Shown here piece after piece: positions 26,516 through 35,932 of a stretch of DNA of 64,000 bases. The notes beneath the pieces are model-generated. The model ran no database searches. It was given only the letters and a program-made list of their open reading frames with translations, and had not been told where the DNA came from. The stretch's first letter is position 1. Every line of letters starts with the position of its first letter. The translations under genes and the position numbers were made by a program. Source of the DNA: Thiomicrorhabdus sp. (GTDB lineage Bacteria; Pseudomonadota; Gammaproteobacteria; Thiomicrospirales; Thiomicrospiraceae); NCBI RefSeq assembly GCF_963662555.1, contig NZ_OY759719.1, positions 372,001 to 436,000 on the forward strand, read 5' to 3'.

Positions 26516-28040
26516 GTTACACCTTTCAAATATCAAAGTGGTTATTGGGTTAATCAGTTTAGCCATTATTATTTTTATAGTAAAAACATTTTGGTTACCT
26601 ATCTCACAACCCTCATTGCATACACAAAGCCAATTAACTATGCATTATGAGTTTAAAGGTAATATACAGCCCAAAACTGAAATTCACCTAGCATTACCCT
26701 ACTCAACAAAAAACAATAGAGTCATTTCTCAATCCATGACTTATAACGGCTGGCGTATTATAAAGCGTAACTATAAAGAAGGTTATGACCGCGGTATTAC
26801 CCTTATTTCAATTGATAAAAAACCAGGCCCAATAACCTTTGACTATTTTTTCTCTCATACAAAATCTAATGATTTAACTACATTTGATCTTAAACCCGAC
26901 GATCGAAAACGATATACACAACTAGATGATTCTGAAAAACAAAGTTTTATTAAATTTCAAACATTTTTAGATAAAAACTCACCAAATATTAACCAAATAA
27001 CGCCTTTTCCAATCAATACATTTATAGAAAATTATTATAAATATTGGGGTAAAACACCTAGTTATGATTCTTTAATTAATAAGCCATGTAATGTTTGGAT
27101 ACAGAAACAAAAAAATATAGTTAATGCCTTACGATCAATTCAAATACCCACAAGAAATGTTTGCGGTATAAGTGTTGATCGCCTAGGTAATAATTTTAAA
27201 AGAAGTTGGCTTGAATTTTATAATGGACAAAATTGGCAAACGTTAGATATTTGGTCTGATAAAACCCAAAAACTTTTCCCATTAACAAAAAACCTTTTGG
27301 AATATTCAAAACTGACTCAAGGTAAAAATATTAAAGAAACAACCGAATTTAATGAGGTACAAATTGAGCCGAGTAAGCAATTTAATATAGAAAAACTCTA
27401 CAATTTAGAACTTTTACCTTTAGATATGCAGGACTTTCTAAAATTACTGCTTACACTGCCCTTTGCTATTTTAATTACTGCCTATTTAAAAACATTATTT
27501 AAAATCGAAACTTACGGTAATTTAACCCCTGCATTGCTTGGAATGGCTTTAGCATTTAATGATTTACTACTCAGTTTAACTATTATGGTTTTGGTTTTTT
27601 TGCCTACAATTTATATACGTAAATTAGTCAGCAATAAAAATAAAATAGTTGAACATACCATTACTTTAACGTTTTTAACGTTAGTACTTATTTTAATTAT
27701 TACTTTCTCAGATATGATGGATTTGTTAACTAATCCTACTGATGCCCTGTTACCCGTTGTGGTTTTAGCTTTATTGATTGATAAGTACTTTGTTAACTAT
27801 AAAAAACAGGGAAACTATCATTCAAATCTAAAGATGTTTAATACCTTAATGCTTTCATTATTGGTGGTAATCATATTGCAGTTTTCAATTATTGGCGATC
27901 AACTGCTTAAACACCCAGAACTACATTTTATTACTATAGCTCTAGCTATATTATTATGTCGCCCATATGAAGAAAAACCACTGACTGAAAGTGAAGAAAA
28001 AATTGAACCAAACAAAGAAAATGAATCACCTAAAAATTAG
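26514..28040 (+). CDS. Inactive transglutaminase fused to a 7TM domain
   Basis: The 508-aa protein has TM1 (about residues 8-28), a periplasmic transglutaminase-like domain (NVCGISVDRLGNNFKRSWLEFYNGQNWQTLDIW), and from about residue 305 seven membrane helices with LKTLFKIETYGNLTPALLGMAL. This is the UUP1/7TM-transglut architecture. The ATG at 26514 overlaps the start codon of the divergent protease and lacks a clear ribosome site; GTG 26538 is an alternative. Function unknown; the family accompanies retropepsin-like and ATP-grasp ligase genes. Confidence 0.82.
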   Translation: MLHLSNIKVVIGLISLAIIIFIVKTFWLPISQPSLHTQSQLTMHYEFKGNIQPKTEIHLALPYSTKNNRVISQSMTYNGWRIIKRNYKEGYDRGITLISIDKKPGPITFDYFFSHTKSNDLTTFDLKPDDRKRYTQLDDSEKQSFIKFQTFLDKNSPNINQITPFPINTFIENYYKYWGKTPSYDSLINKPCNVWIQKQKNIVNALRSIQIPTRNVCGISVDRLGNNFKRSWLEFYNGQNWQTLDIWSDKTQKLFPLTKNLLEYSKLTQGKNIKETTEFNEVQIEPSKQFNIEKLYNLELLPLDMQDFLKLLLTLPFAILITAYLKTLFKIETYGNLTPALLGMALAFNDLLLSLTIMVLVFLPTIYIRKLVSNKNKIVEHTITLTFLTLVLILIITFSDMMDLLTNPTDALLPVVVLALLIDKYFVNYKKQGNYHSNLKMFNTLMLSLLVVIILQFSIIGDQLLKHPELHFITIALAILLCRPYEEKPLTESEEKIEPNKENESPKN

Positions 28041-28120
28041 GTTGGTTATTATCTTAATATCACTAAATTTATTCTGTTAGTTAAACTTAATTTCATAAAA
28101 TTTCAGTTTAATTTAGGCAT

Positions 28121-28160
28121 AAAAAAAGCGGTTAAGAGTTAATTCTTAACCGCTTTTTAC
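28121..28160. terminator. Bidirectional terminator
   Basis: AAGCGGTTAAGA pairs with TCTTAACCGCTT, with A run left and T run right, between convergent genes. Confidence 0.88.
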
Positions 28161-28181
28161 ATTTTTAAAAATCTAAGTTAT

Positions 28182-29600
28182 TTAAAAAAGCTGGCTATTA
28201 ATCATGGTATGTACCCAAATACTGGCTACATAACCTAAAGCAATTGCTGGTGTCCATTTTAAATGACTAAAGAAGGTGTATTGACCTTTTGATTGTCCCA
28301 TTAAGGCCACACCAGCAGCCGAACCAATTGAAAGTAATGAACCCCCTACCCCAGCAGTTAACGTTACTAGCAACCACTGTCCATCGCTCATATCAGGATT
28401 CATAGTAAGTACTGCAAACATGACTGGTATATTATCAACAATAGCAGAAAGTAACCCTACTGCAATATTGGCATTAGTTGCACCCCATTGGGTGTACATC
28501 ACTTCGGAAGCTAAAGATAAATAGCCTAAGGTTCCTAATCCACCTACTGCTAAAATAACACCAAAGAAGAACAATAAAGTATCCCACTCAGCTCGAGCAA
28601 TTTTGTTGAATATATCAAACGTAATAGGCTTAGCTTCGCCGTGGGTTTCACCTTCACCTGTATTGCCATATTCATAAGAGATTTCACCCGTTTTCTTTAA
28701 GTAATAGGCAAAGAATTGTAAATACGCTAATCCCATCATCATTCCTAAAACAGGAGGCATATGTAGGAAGTTGTGCATTGATACTGCCGTTGCAATGGTT
28801 GTAAAAAATAAGAAAACAATACGCTTAGCACCACGACGCATTTTAATGGTTTCATTTAATGGTTCAGGTGCCCCTTTTGGTAAGAAAAAGGTCATTAAAA
28901 TAGCTGGCACGGTAAAGTTAACTAAAGCAGGTATAAATAAGTCAAAAAACTCATTAAAATGCAATAAACCTTTTTGCCAAACCATTAATGTTGTAATGTC
29001 ACCAAACGGACTAAATGCACCACCCGCATTAGCTGCAACCACTACGTTAATAAAACCTAAAGTAACAAATGCTGGCGAATTTGCTCCTACCGCTAATATT
29101 ACCGCACCCATTAATAAAGCAGTAGTTAAGTTATCTGCAACAGGTGAAATAAAGAAAGCTAATAAACCGGTAATCCAAAATAGTTGTTTATAACTAAACC
29201 CCTTAGAAACTAACCAACCACGTAAAGAACCAAACACTTGACGCTCTTCCATTGCGTTGATGTAAGTCATGGCAGCTAATAAGAATAAAAACAATTCTGC
29301 AAATTCTAAAATATTATGTCTTACCGCCTCTTCAGCTACGTTTGGCATATCATTTTGTAACATCACATAGGCAATAATTGACCAAATTAAACCTGCCGCT
29401 AAAATGACGGGTTTAGATTTTCTTAAATGAGAAAACTCTTCAGTCATAACTAAAATATAAGCTAATACAAAAATACCTAAGCTTAAAAAACCTGCCCAAG
29501 TACCAGTTAAATCTAATAGATTTGCACTTTCACTCGAAAATGCCAAACCTGGCATTAATAAACCTAAACTTAAGCTAAAAACAGCTAAAACAGTTTTCAT
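28182..29600 (-). CDS. nhaD: Na+/H+ antiporter NhaD
   Basis: From ATG 29600 (AAAGGG 8 nt upstream; a GTG 21 nt earlier is less likely) the protein is 472 aa. It has a signal-like N-terminus and about 12 membrane segments. Ion-transporter motifs include SPVADNLTTALLMG, AANAGGAFSPFGDITTLMVW and VDNIPVMFAVL, all typical of NhaD. It expels Na+ in exchange for H+. Divergent from nhaA 77 bp away. Confidence 0.92.
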   Translation of the reverse strand: MKTVLAVFSLSLGLLMPGLAFSSESANLLDLTGTWAGFLSLGIFVLAYILVMTEEFSHLRKSKPVILAAGLIWSIIAYVMLQNDMPNVAEEAVRHNILEFAELFLFLLAAMTYINAMEERQVFGSLRGWLVSKGFSYKQLFWITGLLAFFISPVADNLTTALLMGAVILAVGANSPAFVTLGFINVVVAANAGGAFSPFGDITTLMVWQKGLLHFNEFFDLFIPALVNFTVPAILMTFFLPKGAPEPLNETIKMRRGAKRIVFLFFTTIATAVSMHNFLHMPPVLGMMMGLAYLQFFAYYLKKTGEISYEYGNTGEGETHGEAKPITFDIFNKIARAEWDTLLFFFGVILAVGGLGTLGYLSLASEVMYTQWGATNANIAVGLLSAIVDNIPVMFAVLTMNPDMSDGQWLLVTLTAGVGGSLLSIGSAAGVALMGQSKGQYTFFSHLKWTPAIALGYVASIWVHTMINSQLF

Positions 29601-29676
29601 TATTTTCCCTTTAATTTCCACATAATCCCTGTATTATAATGGTTTACACACACTAAATATAAAAGAATACTGCATT

Positions 29677-31050
29677 ATGAAACCTTTAAAAAAATATAAA
29701 ATATTAGCTCCATGGGAAACCATGTTTAACAAAGTAGCGACTCCGTTTGAACGTTTCTTACATCAACAAACTACAACAGGTTTAGTTTTGATGATGATGA
29801 CTGTGGTTGCGTTAATATTAGCTAACTCACCTTTAGCAGAAACCTATGCACACATTTTTCATACTAAACTAGCTATCTCTATAGGCAGTTTTAGTATTGA
29901 TCACACACTACACCATTGGATTAACGATGGTTTGATGGCTTTATTCTTCTTTGTAATTGGTTTAGAAATTAAACGTGAAGTATTGAGTGGTGAATTATCT
30001 GTTCCTAAAAATGCGGCTTTATCTATTATTGCTGCAGTAGGCGGTGTTATTGTTCCAGCCTTAATCTATTTTTACATCAATAAAGGTTTACCAAGTGAAA
30101 ATGGTTGGGGTATTCCAATGGCCACTGATATTGCTTTTGCTATTAGTGCTTTAGTTTTACTAGGTAAACGTGTTCCTGTGGCTTTAGTTACTTTTTTAGT
30201 AGCTTTAGCCATTGTTGATGACTTAATTGCTGTTACTGTTATTGCCCTTTTCTATACTGACCAAATTCATATGTTCTCGCTATTAATGGCTTTTGCATTT
30301 TTTGGGGTATTAATTGTATTTAACCGTTTTGGTATTCATCACCCATTACCTTACTTTTTAGTAGGTGGTTTAATGTGGATCTTTATGTTGGAGTCAGGTG
30401 TCCATGCCACAATTGCTGGTGTACTTACCGCTTTAGCTATTCCTCATAAACCAAAATTTAATCCGAAGTTTTTTGACCAGCATATGAATAAATTGACTGA
30501 AGAATTTCGTCAATATCCAATAGGCGAAAATCATGAATTGCACGATAAACAAAAAGCAGCTCTTCACCACATGGAAGACACTGTTCATGCCGTTCAAGCT
30601 CCTTTAAATCGTTTAGAACATGATTTTCACTTACCAGTAAGTTTAATTGTTATTCCACTTTTTGCCTTAGCAAATGCAGGTATTGCTTTAAACTTTAGCC
30701 AAATGGGCAGTTTACTTTTTGAACCAGTTACCCTTGGTGTAATGAGTGGTTTGGTTTTAGGTAAAGTGATTGGTATTTTTGGCTTTGCTTTTCTTGCTAT
30801 AAAATTGGGTTTAGCAAACCTACCTAAGAATTCTTCTATAAGCCAAATATTTGGGGTCTCATTTTTAGGGGGTATTGGTTTTACTATGTCTATTTTTATT
30901 GCAGAATTAGCTTGGTATAACACAACAGGTGGTGCAGAAATGTTACTACAAGCTAAAACCGGTATTTTATTTGCCTCTGCTTTTGCAGGTTTATTTGGAT
31001 TTATTTGGTTACGTTATATTGCCAAACCTATCCACCTAGAAAAAGAGTAA
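29677..31050 (+). CDS. nhaA: Na+/H+ antiporter NhaA
   Basis: The 457-aa protein is longer than E. coli NhaA (388 aa) mainly through a hydrophilic loop after IPHKPKFNPKFF. The transport-site Asp pair is present in LAIVDDLIAVTVIALFY. The opening ATTGLVLMMMTVVALILANSPL is typical. It exchanges H+ for Na+ across the inner membrane. Divergent with nhaD, so one control region serves two antiporter types. Confidence 0.95.
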   Translation: MKPLKKYKILAPWETMFNKVATPFERFLHQQTTTGLVLMMMTVVALILANSPLAETYAHIFHTKLAISIGSFSIDHTLHHWINDGLMALFFFVIGLEIKREVLSGELSVPKNAALSIIAAVGGVIVPALIYFYINKGLPSENGWGIPMATDIAFAISALVLLGKRVPVALVTFLVALAIVDDLIAVTVIALFYTDQIHMFSLLMAFAFFGVLIVFNRFGIHHPLPYFLVGGLMWIFMLESGVHATIAGVLTALAIPHKPKFNPKFFDQHMNKLTEEFRQYPIGENHELHDKQKAALHHMEDTVHAVQAPLNRLEHDFHLPVSLIVIPLFALANAGIALNFSQMGSLLFEPVTLGVMSGLVLGKVIGIFGFAFLAIKLGLANLPKNSSISQIFGVSFLGGIGFTMSIFIAELAWYNTTGGAEMLLQAKTGILFASAFAGLFGFIWLRYIAKPIHLEKE

Positions 31051-31093
31051 TAAAGATTGATTTAAAATGAGAGTTTGAAGATCTCTAGATAAT

Positions 31094-31138
31094 AAAAAAC
31101 CCCGTTAATTATTCAATATTAACGGGGTTTTTTTATGT
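31094..31138. terminator. Bidirectional terminator
   Basis: CCCCGTTAAT pairs with ATTAACGGGG, with A run left and seven T right, between nhaA and mlaA. Confidence 0.88.
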
Positions 31139-31174
31139 CTAAAGCCTAATAATTCTAATTAACCATTTATACCT

Positions 31175-31939
31175 TTAATTAAAATCAAAATCATCTAAAT
31201 CAGGTTGTGGTGGATTTCCATCATAAATTAGATTAGTACGATACTGTAAATAACTTTCTCGGCTAAAAACGTAAGGATCTGGTTGGTTTTTAATATCCTC
31301 TAACAGTTTAACAATACTGGTATAACTCACAAACTCATCACCAAAATAAATTAAGACTCTCTCATCATTTTCTATATCGATTATATATTTATAAACTGGG
31401 TCATAACCGCTATCAATTATATTTCCAGTTAAACTTCTTGTTGTGTAAGGGCCAAATAGTGGTAGAACCAAATAATTACTCTCATTCCAAACTCCCCATT
31501 TATATAAAGTTTGTCCTAAATCTTCATTTTTAGGGGGTAGTCCTGCTGGTTCAGCTATATCGAGTAATCCTAATAATCCAAATGTTGAATTTAGGGTAAA
31601 ACGCATTATTTCTGACAAACCATCTTCAACCTTACCTTGTAAAAAGCAATTTATGGCCGATAAAGGGGTGCTGAGGTTATTAAAAACATTACTAACACCT
31701 GTTCTTACCGGCTGGGGTACTACACCGTTATAGGCATTAGCAACTGGTCTACCAACGGTATCGTTAAATCCCATATTAAAATCAAACATAACCCGGTTAA
31801 ATGATTCATAAGGATCTTCCGAACTCATCGGTGGCATTTGTTTAGCAGGTTTTGGTTTTGCTTCATCGATATCTGCAAAGCAGTTTAAGCTAAACAAAGA
31901 CCCACTTAAAACAACAGATAGTAGTAGTATTTTTTTCAT
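31175..31939 (-). CDS. mlaA: MlaA (VacJ) family phospholipid-asymmetry protein
   Basis: The 254-aa precursor has the family core DPYESFNRVMFDFNMGFNDTVGRPVANAYNGVVPQPVRTGVSNVFNNL. MlaA extracts mislocalised phospholipids from the outer leaflet. The N-terminus holds a Cys (SLNCFA) but not a good lipobox, so lipidation is doubtful. No mlaBCDEF genes are near. Confidence 0.92.
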   Translation of the reverse strand: MKKILLLSVVLSGSLFSLNCFADIDEAKPKPAKQMPPMSSEDPYESFNRVMFDFNMGFNDTVGRPVANAYNGVVPQPVRTGVSNVFNNLSTPLSAINCFLQGKVEDGLSEIMRFTLNSTFGLLGLLDIAEPAGLPPKNEDLGQTLYKWGVWNESNYLVLPLFGPYTTRSLTGNIIDSGYDPVYKYIIDIENDERVLIYFGDEFVSYTSIVKLLEDIKNQPDPYVFSRESYLQYRTNLIYDGNPPQPDLDDFDFN

Positions 31940-32125
31940 ATTGTTATTTTCTAAGGTTAATTACTTGAGATCTTTACATGAGTCATAGACAAAAGAAAAA
32001 TGTGAGAAAATTTATACTGCTTGAGGCCTGAAACACAGTTAATAGCTAGCTATTGATAAGTTTTAGGACAAAAAGCAGTGAAATCTTAGCCTTTTTTACT
32101 TGTTTGTGATCTTTTGCAAAGGCCT

Positions 32126-33049
32126 CTAATTTTTTGTCAGTGTACAAGGTATTTGAATTTCTTCAATGGCTTGTTTAAATAATTCTAATATTTGTAATCT
32201 AGAAAACGTCTTACGCCATGCAAGGGCAACCGTTCTTTTTGGAACGGGGTCAGCTAAAGGTTTTATGGTAAAAAGCTCTTCATCACGTTCTGAGAGTGAT
32301 GTGCATGGAAAGATAGAGATACCAGCACCAGAAGAAACCATATAACGAATAGTTTCTAATGAACTACCCTCAAATGTTTTTTGTATTCGATTACTTTGAT
32401 AATTTAAATGCATTAAGTTTGGAAAAGATTCTATCACTTGATCTCTAAAACAGTGGCCAGAGCCTAATAATAAAAACGTTTCATTTTCTATAGATTGCAA
32501 CTTTACTGGTTTGTTATTTTTAGCTAAATGATGTTCATTAGGAATAATCGCTTTAAAATCTTCATCATAAAGCGGATAGGTTTCAATATTAGGTTCATCA
32601 AAAGGTAGTGAAAGTATCACAATATCTAATTCACCGGATTGCAACTTATCTGCTAAAACATGTGTGTAATTTTCTTCAATAATAATAGGTACATTAGGTG
32701 CAAATTTATGAAAACTAGGTATCAATTTAGGTAGTAAATACGGTGCAATGGTATAGATAGCACCAATCCTTAATTCACTAGTTAAGTCACCTTGAGCTTC
32801 TTTAGATATTTGCTTAATGTCTTTACTGCGTTCTAAGATTTCTTCTGCAATGGTAATAATTTTTTTACCTACAGAGGTCACCAAAACATCTTGTTTACGT
32901 CTTTCAAATAAAATAACACCAAGTTCTTCTTCTAGTTTTTTAATAGCCACACTTAATGTTGGTTGACTAACAAAGCATGTTTCAGATGCTTTTCTAAAAT
33001 GCTTTTCTTTAGCAACAGCAACAATGTATTTAAGTTCGTTTAATGTCAT
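32126..33049 (-). CDS. oxyR: OxyR-type LysR regulator lacking the second redox Cys
   Basis: The 307-aa protein has the OxyR N-terminal HTH (LKYIVAVAKEKHFRKASETCFVSQPTLSVAIKKLEEELGV). The peroxide-sensing loop is GHCFRDQVIESFPNL: Cys200 aligns with E. coli Cys199, but the residue nine further on, Cys208 in E. coli, is Phe209 (TTT, codon 32425-32423). So the usual disulfide cannot form. It is divergent from a nitroreductase across the DnaA-box region. It may sense peroxide by sulfenic acid or through another partner. Confidence 0.88.
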   Translation of the reverse strand: MTLNELKYIVAVAKEKHFRKASETCFVSQPTLSVAIKKLEEELGVILFERRKQDVLVTSVGKKIITIAEEILERSKDIKQISKEAQGDLTSELRIGAIYTIAPYLLPKLIPSFHKFAPNVPIIIEENYTHVLADKLQSGELDIVILSLPFDEPNIETYPLYDEDFKAIIPNEHHLAKNNKPVKLQSIENETFLLLGSGHCFRDQVIESFPNLMHLNYQSNRIQKTFEGSSLETIRYMVSSGAGISIFPCTSLSERDEELFTIKPLADPVPKRTVALAWRKTFSRLQILELFKQAIEEIQIPCTLTKN

Positions 33050-33380
33050 TTATTTGTCTTTTATTTTGAATTTATTTGGATAAGTGGTGTGTTTAGTAAA
33101 GTATATATTTTTTATATATATAACTTCTTATAGTTCTTATTAGTAACAAGAAATGTGTAGATAAGTGTTAATTTAAGTATTTTATCAAATAGTTAGCTTG
33201 TGATTAAGGTGTGTGTAGAGTTTCTGATAAAGTATGTGTGTAAGTGTGCGTGAAATGTGGATAAAATTTAACTTTGTCTTTTATGTCATAGTTATCCACA
33301 AAAATACATAAGTTATCCCAAGGGCTTAATCTTAAAATACTGGGTTCAACAAAACAAAAAATAATAGGAATATAAACCTC
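33050..33380. other. DnaA-box cluster; candidate oriC or DnaA-regulated region
   Basis: This 331-bp AT-rich gap holds two perfect DnaA boxes in opposite orientation: 33256-33264 (minus) and TTATCCACA at 33292-33300 (plus). One-mismatch boxes lie at 33075-33083 and 33156-33164 (both minus), and a weaker one at 33312-33320. An almost pure A/T tract (33101-33122) could be an unwinding element. It sits mid-window between parS-like sites at 7-20 kb and 54 kb. No dnaA or dnaN is present, so origin status is unproven; it could instead be a DnaA titration or control site. Confidence 0.4.
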
Positions 33381-33992
33381 ATGAAATCAACTAATATCAG
33401 TACTGAATCTTTATTTGATTTATTTCAATCTAGAAGAACATGTTATCAGTTTTTAGATAAGGATGATGTTCCAGTTGATGACACTAAAATAAACATTTGT
33501 TTACAAAGTGCAATTTGGGCTCCAAATCATAAATTGACTCAACCTTGGCGGTTTTGGGTAATAGGCGAAAAAGCTAAAGTTAAATTTGCGGATATTTATG
33601 CAGACAATAGAGCGCAAAAAAAATCCTTACTTGAAGCGTGTTGTTATGACAAATTTTACAAGAGTGCTTATGATAAATTTATGGCAATTCCTAAAGTCAT
33701 TTTAGTAGGTCAACAACGTAGTAAATGCAAAATTACCCAAAAAGAAGATTACGCTGCTTGTGCTTGTGCAATTCAAAATTTTCAACTAATGGCTTGGCAA
33801 CAAAGTTTAGGGGTGCAATGGAGTACTGGACCGATTATTTCAGACAGTAGAACCTATAAAGAACTGCCAATTGAATTTGCTGAAATTGAACTAATTGGTG
33901 CCTTATATATAGGTAATATTGATGATCAATGTATGGGAAATGTGGCACCTAAAAGAAAAACACTGGAAGAAGTAACGGTTTATTTAGATTAA
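33381..33992 (+). CDS. Nitroreductase family protein
   Basis: The 203-aa protein has the FMN-binding pattern SRRTCYQFLDKDDV near the N-terminus and APNHKLTQPWRFWVIG, with WQQSLGVQWSTG toward the C-terminus. It probably uses NAD(P)H to reduce nitro or quinone compounds. It is divergent from oxyR. An exact palindrome copy lies between it and recQ. Confidence 0.87.
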   Translation: MKSTNISTESLFDLFQSRRTCYQFLDKDDVPVDDTKINICLQSAIWAPNHKLTQPWRFWVIGEKAKVKFADIYADNRAQKKSLLEACCYDKFYKSAYDKFMAIPKVILVGQQRSKCKITQKEDYAACACAIQNFQLMAWQQSLGVQWSTGPIISDSRTYKELPIEFAEIELIGALYIGNIDDQCMGNVAPKRKTLEEVTVYLD

Positions 33993-34017
33993 CTGTCACT
34001 ATTTAAATTTTTTGGTT

Positions 34018-34033
34018 TTACCAGGCCTGGTAA
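34018..34033. repeat. Iterated palindrome, exact
   Basis: TTACCAGGCCTGGTAA between the nitroreductase gene and recQ. Confidence 0.9.
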
Positions 34034-34128
34034 AGTGGCTTAAATCACTAAATTAAGGTTTAAACTTGTTTTTTTAAGCATTATCTTCTAATTTACTCGC
34101 TCTTTTTAAATAAAACTGACCCAAATAT

Positions 34129-35919
34129 ATGTCTTTATCTGCACGACAAGTTCTTAAAACAGTTTATGGTTATGATGAATTTCGTAACCAACAAGCTGAG
34201 ATCATTGAAGATGTTATTTCTGGTCAAGATTGTTTTGTTTTAATGCCAACAGGGGGTGGTAAATCCCTTTGTTATCAAATTCCTGCTCTGATTCGCTCAG
34301 GCACTGCCATTGTGGTTTCGCCTTTAATTGCCTTAATGCAAGATCAAGTCTCTGCATTGCAAGGCTATGGTGTATCTGCCGCTTACTATAATTCTAGTTT
34401 AGATGCTCAATCTGCAGAAGAAGTGTTAAGTCAGTTACATTCTGGCCAATTAGATTTGTTGTATGTTTCTCCAGAACGGTTATTGAATCAGCAATTTATT
34501 CAGCGTTTACAAAGTCTTCCTATCGCTTTATTTGCGATTGATGAGGCTCACTGTATTTCTCAATGGGGTCATGATTTTAGACCTGAATACAGTCAAATGG
34601 GTTCATTAAGAGAAAAATTTAACCAAGTTCCTTTTATAGCTCTTACTGCTACGGCTGACAGAACGACTCGACAAGACATCATTGATAAGCTGCATTTTCA
34701 TGAACCTAAAGTTCATATCAGTAGTTTTGATAGACCAAATATTCGTTACAAAGTGTTAGAAAAATATAACCCTATGAAACAGTTATTGGGGTTTTTAGAG
34801 GGTCATCAAAATCAAAGCGGTATTGTCTATGCTTTAAGCCGTAAACGAGTTGAAGAGGTCGCTGAGAAACTTAAAGATGAAGGTATTAATGCCAAAGCTT
34901 ATCACGCTGGATTACCTGCTCAAATTAGACACTCAGTTCATCAACAATTTATTAGAGATGAAGTGGATATAGTGGTGGCAACGGTAGCTTTTGGAATGGG
35001 TATTGATAAACCTAATGTGCGATTTGTAGTGCATTACGATTTACCTAAAAACATTGAAGGCTATTACCAAGAAACAGGCCGTGCAGGGCGAGATGGTTTA
35101 CCTTCTGAAGCATTATTACTTTTTGGTATGCAAGATGTCGCCACCGCCAAACATTTTGTTGAAAATGTTGCAGATGAAAATCAACGCCGTTTAGAGAATT
35201 TTAAACTTTCAAGTATGGTTGATTTTGCTGAAGCTCAGACTTGCAGACGAAATGTATTACTCAACTATTTTGCTGAGCCAAGTCATAAGCCTTGTGGTAA
35301 TTGCGATATTTGTTTGGATCCACCGACTCTATTTGATGGTAAAGAAGTAGCACAAAAAGCATTATCTTGCGTTTATAGAATGAATCAGGGTTTTGGGGCT
35401 AAACAGGTTATTGATGTTTTACGTGGAATGGATAATGAACGTATTCGCAATTTAAATCACAATCAGTTGAGCACTTATGGAATTGGTAAAGAATATTCTG
35501 CTCACGAATGGTCAAGCATACTGCGTCAATTAATTCATTTAGGGTATTTGTACCAAGATATACAAAATTATTCGGTATTAAAGCTTACAGAGCTTTCTGG
35601 TGATGTATTAAAAGGTAAGGTAGAGGTTCAATTAGCCTTTCCTAAAAAACAAACAACAAAAGTAACCAGGCCTGGTAAAAAATCTTCTAAAGAAACGTTG
35701 TTAGATAAAGACAGGGAATGTTTTGAAGAATTAAGAACATTGCGTAAAGAGATTGCAGAGAGTGAAGATATTCCCGCTTACCAAGTTTTTGGCGATGCTA
35801 CTTTAGTTGAAATGGCTCAAAAGCGACCACAAACCGATGCTGAATTATTAGCTATAAGTGGTGTAGGAGAGACTAAACTTTCACGCTATGGCTTTGAATT
35901 TTTGGCCGCTTTAAGATAA
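34129..35919 (+). CDS. recQ: ATP-dependent DNA helicase RecQ
   Basis: The 596-aa protein has Walker A (MPTGGGKSLCYQIP), DEAH box (FAIDEAHCISQWGHDFRPEY), helicase motif VI (QETGRAGRDGLPSEALL), the RQC zinc Cys (CRRN, CGNCDIC) and a C-terminal HRDC domain. It acts in recombination and fork repair. Just before HRDC the linker is encoded by a one-mismatch copy of the iterated palindrome (35663-35678, read VTRPGK). Confidence 0.97.
   Translation: MSLSARQVLKTVYGYDEFRNQQAEIIEDVISGQDCFVLMPTGGGKSLCYQIPALIRSGTAIVVSPLIALMQDQVSALQGYGVSAAYYNSSLDAQSAEEVLSQLHSGQLDLLYVSPERLLNQQFIQRLQSLPIALFAIDEAHCISQWGHDFRPEYSQMGSLREKFNQVPFIALTATADRTTRQDIIDKLHFHEPKVHISSFDRPNIRYKVLEKYNPMKQLLGFLEGHQNQSGIVYALSRKRVEEVAEKLKDEGINAKAYHAGLPAQIRHSVHQQFIRDEVDIVVATVAFGMGIDKPNVRFVVHYDLPKNIEGYYQETGRAGRDGLPSEALLLFGMQDVATAKHFVENVADENQRRLENFKLSSMVDFAEAQTCRRNVLLNYFAEPSHKPCGNCDICLDPPTLFDGKEVAQKALSCVYRMNQGFGAKQVIDVLRGMDNERIRNLNHNQLSTYGIGKEYSAHEWSSILRQLIHLGYLYQDIQNYSVLKLTELSGDVLKGKVEVQLAFPKKQTTKVTRPGKKSSKETLLDKDRECFEELRTLRKEIAESEDIPAYQVFGDATLVEMAQKRPQTDAELLAISGVGETKLSRYGFEFLAALR
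35663..35678. repeat. Iterated palindrome, one mismatch, inside recQ
   Basis: TAACCAGGCCTGGTAA lies in the RQC-HRDC linker coding region. Confidence 0.85.
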
Positions 35920-35932
35920 ATTTAAGATATTT

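Noticed and set aside
32041-32054. Perfect 14-bp palindrome AATAGCTAGCTATT
   Set aside because: Single copy in a gene-free stretch; may be chance in AT-rich DNA.
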